Of a DNA stretch of 26,938 bases, positions 23,641 through 26,938 are shown piece after piece. Each line of letters opens with the position of its first letter. Within the stretch, counting starts at the first letter, position 1. The position numbers were made by a program, and so were the translations under genes. The notes beneath the pieces are model-generated. The model worked only from the letters and a program-made list of their open reading frames with translations. It was not told where the DNA came from and made no database searches. This stretch comes from Flavobacterium sp. GTDB lineage: Bacteria > Bacteroidota > Bacteroidia > Flavobacteriales > Flavobacteriaceae. Location: contig NZ_DQDX01000001.1 in assembly GCF_003525665.1 (NCBI RefSeq), positions 13,514 to 40,451 on the forward strand. Reading direction: 5' to 3'.

Positions 23641-23669
23641 AAAACCTCGAATTTATTCGGGGTTTTTTT
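23641..23669 (+). terminator. Intrinsic terminator of rpmE2
   Basis: AAAACCTCGAAT (23641-23652) pairs with ATTCGGGGTTTT (23655-23666) with one G-T wobble, followed by T residues, 28 bases after the rpmE2 stop. Confidence 0.88.
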
Positions 23670-23685
23670 ATGTAACAAACTTTTG

Positions 23686-23693
23686 TAACTTTG
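23686..23693 (+). promoter_or_regulatory. -7 element (TAACTTTG) for the GlmU-like gene
   Basis: A perfect TAnnTTTG lies just after the rpmE2 terminator and predicts a start near 23699 with a leader of about 65 bases. The -33 region falls on the terminator's T-tract and has no TTG. Confidence 0.5.
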
Positions 23694-23727
23694 TACAGAT
23701 AATGGATTTCATTGTCGCTCTAAGTAC

Positions 23728-23748
23728 AGACAATGCATTGCATTGTCT
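23728..23748. repeat. Palindromic REP-like element in the leader of the GlmU-like gene
   Basis: AGACAATGCA (23728-23737) and TGCATTGTCT (23739-23748) are perfect inverted copies around one central T. Further partial units lie just upstream: GATAATG (23699-23705) and CATTGTC (23710-23716), and CATTGTC-CTCTAA occurs twice as a near direct repeat. The pattern resembles the short dispersed AGAC...GTCT palindromes seen between genes in several phyla. No second copy is in the window. Confidence 0.65.
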
Positions 23749-23763
23749 CTAACAATATACATT

Positions 23764-24939
23764 ATGAATTATATCTTATTTGACGGAACCGTTAGAAACG
23801 CACTTTTACCATTTACATTTACTCGACCTGTTGCAGAAATCCGTGTTGGAATTCTAACTATTCGTGAAAAATGGGAGAAATATTTAGGTTATACAACTAC
23901 AACTTTAACCGAAGAATACCTTTCAGAAAAATACCCAATGGTAGAAATGGAAGACAATGTAATGATCAACGCTTCTTTTTTACCCAACGATATTTTATCT
24001 GAAATGGTGAGAAATTTGGAGAAAAATCAAGCTATTTTTAAAGGTGATGAAGTAATTGCGTTTTACACCAATGAAACTCAAGAAGAAGTAGATTTTGATA
24101 CTTATGAAATTATCGAATTCAATGAAGATTGCATCACAATTGAAAACACTTGGGATATTTTTGCCAAAAATGATATTGCACTACGAGAAGATTTCGAATT
24201 AATAACAGACGATAGAACATCGCAACCTATTCCAAAATCCGTAAATGTAATTGCGCCCGAAAATGTATTTATCGAAGAAGGAGCAAAGCTAGAGTTTGTG
24301 ACTTTAAACGCTTCAACCGGACCAATTTATATAGGTAAAAATGCAGAAATCATGGAAGGTTCAGTTATCCGCGGACCATTTGCTTTATGCGAATCTGGAA
24401 GAGTGAAATTAGCGTCCAAAGTTTATGGCGCAACAACCGTTGGACCACATTCTGTAATTGGTGGCGAAGTAAGTAATTCGGTTCTTTTTGGTTATTCTAA
24501 TAAAGGTCACGACGGATTTTTAGGAAATTCAGTTCTTGGAGAATGGTGTAATATTGGTGCCGATTCTAATAATTCGAATCTAAAAAACAACTACGAAGAA
24601 GTAAGACTTTGGAGTTATGAAACAGAAAGTTTCGCCAAAACCGGACTTCAATTCTGCGGATTAATGATGGGCGATCACAGTAAATGCGTAATAAACACAA
24701 TGTTCAATACTGGAACTGTTGTTGGAGTTTCAACTAATATCTTTGGAAGTGGTTTTCCTAGAAATTTTGTACCAAGTTTTTCTTGGGGTGGCGCTTCTGG
24801 ATTTGCAACTTACTTAACCAACAAAGCATTCCAAACGGCTAAAATTGTGATGGCAAGAAGAAATGTAGAATTTTCTGAGGAAGAAGCTAAAATTTTAGAA
24901 CACGTTTTCGAAGAAACTAAGAAATATAGAAAAGAGTAA
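23764..24939 (+). CDS. GlmU-like sugar-1-phosphate nucleotidyltransferase/acetyltransferase of the Bacteroidetes type
   Basis: The 391-residue protein starts MNYILFDGTVRNALLPFTFT followed by RPVAEIRVGILTIREKW, as in the alternative bacterial GlmU family, which is proposed to make UDP-GlcNAc. The N-terminal domain (1-160) lacks the usual GxGTRM nucleotidyltransferase loop; conserved residues are instead in FDGTVRNALLPFTFTRPVAE. The C-terminal domain (about 165-345) is a left-handed beta-helix with hexapeptide turns (IYIGKNAEIMEGSVIRGPFAL, one residue too long for one turn; TTVGPHSVIGGEVSNSVLFG; GNSVLGEWCNIGADSNNSNL). The ATG at 23764 is preferred over a TTG 21 bases upstream that lies in a palindrome. 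It is transcribed alone. Enzyme activity is inferred from the family name. Confidence 0.9.
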   Translation: MNYILFDGTVRNALLPFTFTRPVAEIRVGILTIREKWEKYLGYTTTTLTEEYLSEKYPMVEMEDNVMINASFLPNDILSEMVRNLEKNQAIFKGDEVIAFYTNETQEEVDFDTYEIIEFNEDCITIENTWDIFAKNDIALREDFELITDDRTSQPIPKSVNVIAPENVFIEEGAKLEFVTLNASTGPIYIGKNAEIMEGSVIRGPFALCESGRVKLASKVYGATTVGPHSVIGGEVSNSVLFGYSNKGHDGFLGNSVLGEWCNIGADSNNSNLKNNYEEVRLWSYETESFAKTGLQFCGLMMGDHSKCVINTMFNTGTVVGVSTNIFGSGFPRNFVPSFSWGGASGFATYLTNKAFQTAKIVMARRNVEFSEEEAKILEHVFEETKKYRKE

Positions 24940-24958
24940 TTTTTGTATAAATTATTTA

Positions 24959-25008
24959 ACCGCAAATTCGCAAATTTTATAATTAATTTGCGAATTTGCG
25001 GTCTTTTG
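24959..25008 (+). terminator. 18-bp perfect inverted repeat terminator made of CGCAAATT units
   Basis: ACCGCAAATTCGCAAATT (24959-24976) and its exact complement (24985-25002) enclose an 8-base loop, with CTTTTGTTTT following. Each arm is built from two CGCAAATT units. It starts 20 bases after the GlmU-like stop. I recall similar CGCAAA-rich repeats between genes in other Flavobacteria. Confidence 0.8.
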
Positions 25009-25042
25009 TTTTCAAGCGTTTTATAAATAGAAATTTTGTCCG

Positions 25043-25050
25043 TAAATTTG
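25043..25050 (+). promoter_or_regulatory. -7 element (TAAATTTG) for mtaB
   Basis: A perfect TAnnTTTG predicts a start near 25056 and a leader of about 39 bases before the ATG at 25095. The -33 region has only TTT near 25019. Confidence 0.5.
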
Positions 25051-25094
25051 CAAACTCAATTTTTTGACAACGATTTCATTAATTGAGCTTACTT

Positions 25095-26438
25095 ATGGAA
25101 AACAGAAAAAAAGTCGCATTCTACACTTTGGGATGCAAATTGAACTTCTCAGAAACTTCAACCATTGCGAGAAATTTTCAAGACGAAGGTTTTGATAGAG
25201 TTGATTTTGAAGAAGTTGCCGATATGTACGTGATTAACACGTGTTCGGTTACAGAAAACGCCGATAAACAATTCAAGCAAATAGTTAAAAAAGCCATGAA
25301 ACTCAACGATAAAGCATTCGTTGCTGCCGTTGGTTGTTATGCGCAATTAAAACCAGAAGAATTAGCTGCAGTTGATGGAGTCGACTTAGTTCTTGGTGCT
25401 ACAGAAAAATTCAAAATTACTGATTATATCAATGATTTGTCCAAAAATGACATGGGCGAAATTCATTCGTGCGAAATTGAAGAAGCCGATTTCTACGTAG
25501 GAAGTTATTCTATTGGTGACAGAACGCGTGCGTTTCTAAAAGTGCAAGATGGATGCGATTACAAATGTACGTATTGCACCATTCCATTAGCTCGCGGAAT
25601 TTCTAGAAGTGATGCTTTAGAAAATGTATTGAAAAATGCTTACGAAATTTCGCAACAAGGTATTAAAGAAATTGTTCTGACTGGTGTAAATATTGGCGAT
25701 TACGGAAAAGGTGAATTCGGAAATAAAAAACACGAGCATACTTTTCTAGATTTAGTAAAAGCTTTAGACGAAGTAGAAGGAATAGAACGTTTGCGAATTT
25801 CTTCCATAGAACCAAATCTTTTGAAAAACGAGACCATCGATTTTGTTTCAAAAAGTAGAACATTTGTTCCTCATTTTCATATTCCGTTGCAATCTGGAAG
25901 TAATGAAATTTTGGGTAAAATGAAACGTCGTTACCAACGTGAAGTTTATGTAGATCGAGTGGAAAATATCCGAAAAGTAATGCCACATGCATGCATTGGT
26001 GTTGACGTAATTGTAGGTTTTCCGGGTGAAACAGATGAGCATTTCTTAGAAACCTATAATTTCTTGAATGAATTAGATATTTCGTATTTACACGTTTTTA
26101 CCTATTCTGAAAGAGATAATACTGAAGCGGCAACTATGGAAAATGTAGTTCCGATGAATGTTCGTTCGAAAAGAAGTAAGATGCTTCGCGGATTATCGGT
26201 TAAAAAACGTCGTGCCTTTTACGAAAGTCAAATTGGAACCAACAGAACCGTTTTATTTGAATCAGAAAATAAAGAAGGTTACATTCACGGATTTACAGAA
26301 AATTACGTAAAAGTAAAAACACCTTGGAATCCAGAATTAGTCAATACTTTACACGAAATTAATTTAACACGAATAGATGAAGATGGAAGTGTGAGGTTGG
26401 AATTTCAAAACGAAAAATCCCAAATTCCAACTGTTTAG
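25095..26438 (+). CDS. mtaB: tRNA t6A37 methylthiotransferase MtaB
   Basis: This radical SAM enzyme adds a methylthio group to N6-threonylcarbamoyladenosine at position 37 of tRNAs reading ANN codons. The 447 residues have the three parts in order. The N-terminal UPF0004 domain carries three cysteines for the auxiliary 4Fe-4S cluster: C14 (TLGCKLNFSE), C50 (NTCSVTE) and C81 (VGCYAQ). The radical SAM core has CDYKCTYC (C154, C158, C161) and the GVNIGDYG, PHFHIPLQSGS and VDVIVGFPGE motifs. The C-terminal TRAM domain is at about 375-440. TLGCKLN separates it from MiaB and RimO. The start is the ATG at 25095; a TTG four codons earlier is less likely. The last codons overlap an inverted repeat (26420-26451). 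Confidence 0.96.
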   Translation: MENRKKVAFYTLGCKLNFSETSTIARNFQDEGFDRVDFEEVADMYVINTCSVTENADKQFKQIVKKAMKLNDKAFVAAVGCYAQLKPEELAAVDGVDLVLGATEKFKITDYINDLSKNDMGEIHSCEIEEADFYVGSYSIGDRTRAFLKVQDGCDYKCTYCTIPLARGISRSDALENVLKNAYEISQQGIKEIVLTGVNIGDYGKGEFGNKKHEHTFLDLVKALDEVEGIERLRISSIEPNLLKNETIDFVSKSRTFVPHFHIPLQSGSNEILGKMKRRYQREVYVDRVENIRKVMPHACIGVDVIVGFPGETDEHFLETYNFLNELDISYLHVFTYSERDNTEAATMENVVPMNVRSKRSKMLRGLSVKKRRAFYESQIGTNRTVLFESENKEGYIHGFTENYVKVKTPWNPELVNTLHEINLTRIDEDGSVRLEFQNEKSQIPTV

Positions 26439-26451
26439 AATTGGAATTTGG
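26420..26451. repeat. Inverted repeat overlapping the mtaB stop codon
   Basis: CCAAATTCCAA (26420-26430) and TTGGAATTTGG (26441-26451) flank a 10-base loop that contains the mtaB stop TAG (26436-26438). The same heptamer GGAATTT continues at 26450-26456 and again at 26464-26470. It may act as a terminator for mtaB and for the converging gene. Confidence 0.7.
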
Positions 26452-26471
26452 AATTTAAAAATTTGGAATTT

Positions 26472-26813
26472 CTAATATTTGTAATGAAACCGAATCTTAG
26501 TAATCCTAAAAACAGTTTCACTGTATTGTTCGATAAATTCAAATTTGTTTCTGCCTGGTTGTTTGAATTCGATGATTCGTTCACCTGAAATTTCGTAGTA
26601 CATTCCGTTTCCTTCAAACATGAATCGCTTACCATTGGTTCGATAAGCTGAACGAGTAAATTCAAATTCCGATAAATTCCAGGTTGTCAAATTGGCGTCT
26701 AAATCTTCAATGTCAGAATACAAACCTTCTGTAATCTCGGTTTTGCAACCATAATATTTCTGAATAGTTTCAAAAAAGGAAAGAATGTTATGATTTAGTT
26801 CTTCAGAATTCAT
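26472..26813 (-). CDS. Small soluble protein of unknown function
   Basis: The 113-residue protein starts MNSEELNHNILSFFETIQKY at the ATG at 26813. It has an N-terminal helix, then alternating strands: CKTEITEGLYSDI, WNLSEFEFTRSAYRT, KRFMFEGNGMYYEISGERII and RNKFEFIEQYSETVFRITKI. It lacks a signal peptide or membrane segment and looks like a small alpha-beta domain. I do not recognise the family. A longer frame from 26855 lies in the heptamer repeat and is probably not translated. The gene converges on mtaB with 33 bases between stops and is flanked on both sides by GGAATTT repeats, so its borders are repeat-rich. Confidence 0.7.
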   Translation of the reverse strand: MNSEELNHNILSFFETIQKYYGCKTEITEGLYSDIEDLDANLTTWNLSEFEFTRSAYRTNGKRFMFEGNGMYYEISGERIIEFKQPGRNKFEFIEQYSETVFRITKIRFHYKY

Positions 26814-26844
26814 TTGATAAAGATAAAAAATAAAATTCCAAAAT

Positions 26845-26890
26845 AAAAATTCCAAATTCCAATAACATAGACTTGGAATTTGGAATTTTT
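26845..26890. repeat. 18-bp perfect inverted repeat built from GGAATTT heptamers
   Basis: AAAAATTCCAAATTCCAA (26845-26862) and TTGGAATTTGGAATTTTT (26873-26890) pair completely around a 10-base loop. A-tracts and T-tracts flank it, so it could work as a terminator on either strand, for example for a minus-strand gene beyond the right edge. Confidence 0.8.
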
Positions 26891-26895
26891 AATAT

Positions 26896-26938
26896 CTGAA
26901 ATCTGCAACCTGAAATCTGAAATCTGCAACCTGAAATC
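26896..26938 (+). repeat. Heptanucleotide tandem repeat (CTGAAAT/CTGCAAC), running off the window
   Basis: Six consecutive 7-base units in the order CTGAAAT, CTGCAAC, CTGAAAT, CTGAAAT, CTGCAAC, CTGAAAT, with a seventh unit starting at the last base. This is a short tandemly repeated heptamer array like those found between genes in Flavobacteria and cyanobacteria. Its full length is unknown. Confidence 0.88.

Noticed and set aside
23415..23688. Frames overlapping rpmE2 on either strand
   Set aside because: rpmE2 is certain. The overlapping frames run through its terminator and match nothing.
26891..26938. Heptamer array as a CRISPR
   Set aside because: Units are 7 bases with no spacers, so this is a simple tandem repeat.

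Overview
The window looks like chromosomal DNA from a member of the Flavobacteriaceae, most likely Flavobacterium or a close relative. The DNA is AT-rich. Starts lack obvious Shine-Dalgarno sequences. Many genes are preceded by the Bacteroidetes -7 element TAnnTTTG. The gene content is typical of the group: DUF5686, DUF3667, DUF4199 and DUF5694 proteins, a SusC-like TonB-dependent receptor, type B L31 and the variant GlmU-like protein. There is no sign of a prophage, transposon, CRISPR array or large island. This is core chromosome with a few less conserved genes in the middle.

Layout. 1-3117: a partial DUF5686 outer-membrane protein, aroQ (shikimate pathway) and two divergent small beta-barrel proteins. 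3226-5357: xerD (chromosome dimer resolution) and an orphan soluble PAS histidine kinase. 5446-7821, minus strand: rny (RNase Y), a probable 6S-type RNA, zapA and a small coiled-coil gene, so cell division and RNA metabolism sit together. 8018-12950, plus strand: an envelope group of M23 peptidase, TonB-dependent receptor and lipoprotein with two EF-hand-like loops. 12947-15293, minus strand: a tight three-gene operon of DUF5694 and two DUF3667 paralogues, function unknown. 15514-16345: an AraC-type regulator broken by a one-base frameshift in a homopolymer. 16425-17781: DUF2971 and DUF2306 genes. 17891-21447: phospho-sugar mutase translationally coupled to an MsbA-like ABC exporter. 21629-23129: a DUF4199 membrane protein and a GT2 glycosyltransferase. 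23361-26438, plus strand: rpmE2, a GlmU-like nucleotidyltransferase and mtaB (tRNA ms2t6A37). 26472-26813: a small unknown protein between heptamer repeats.

No gap without a gene exceeds about 230 bases, but several gaps hold structure. The clearest are the 6S-like RNA at 7032-7190; a bulged-stem element at 21464-21545 that I think belongs to a multicopy Flavobacterium structured family; a palindromic REP-like unit in the leader at 23728-23748; a 17-bp tandem repeat touching the xerD -7 box; and 7-bp repeats at the right edge. I see no complete undescribed system. The best candidates for new biology are the structured RNA-like elements and the DUF5694/DUF3667/DUF3667 operon.
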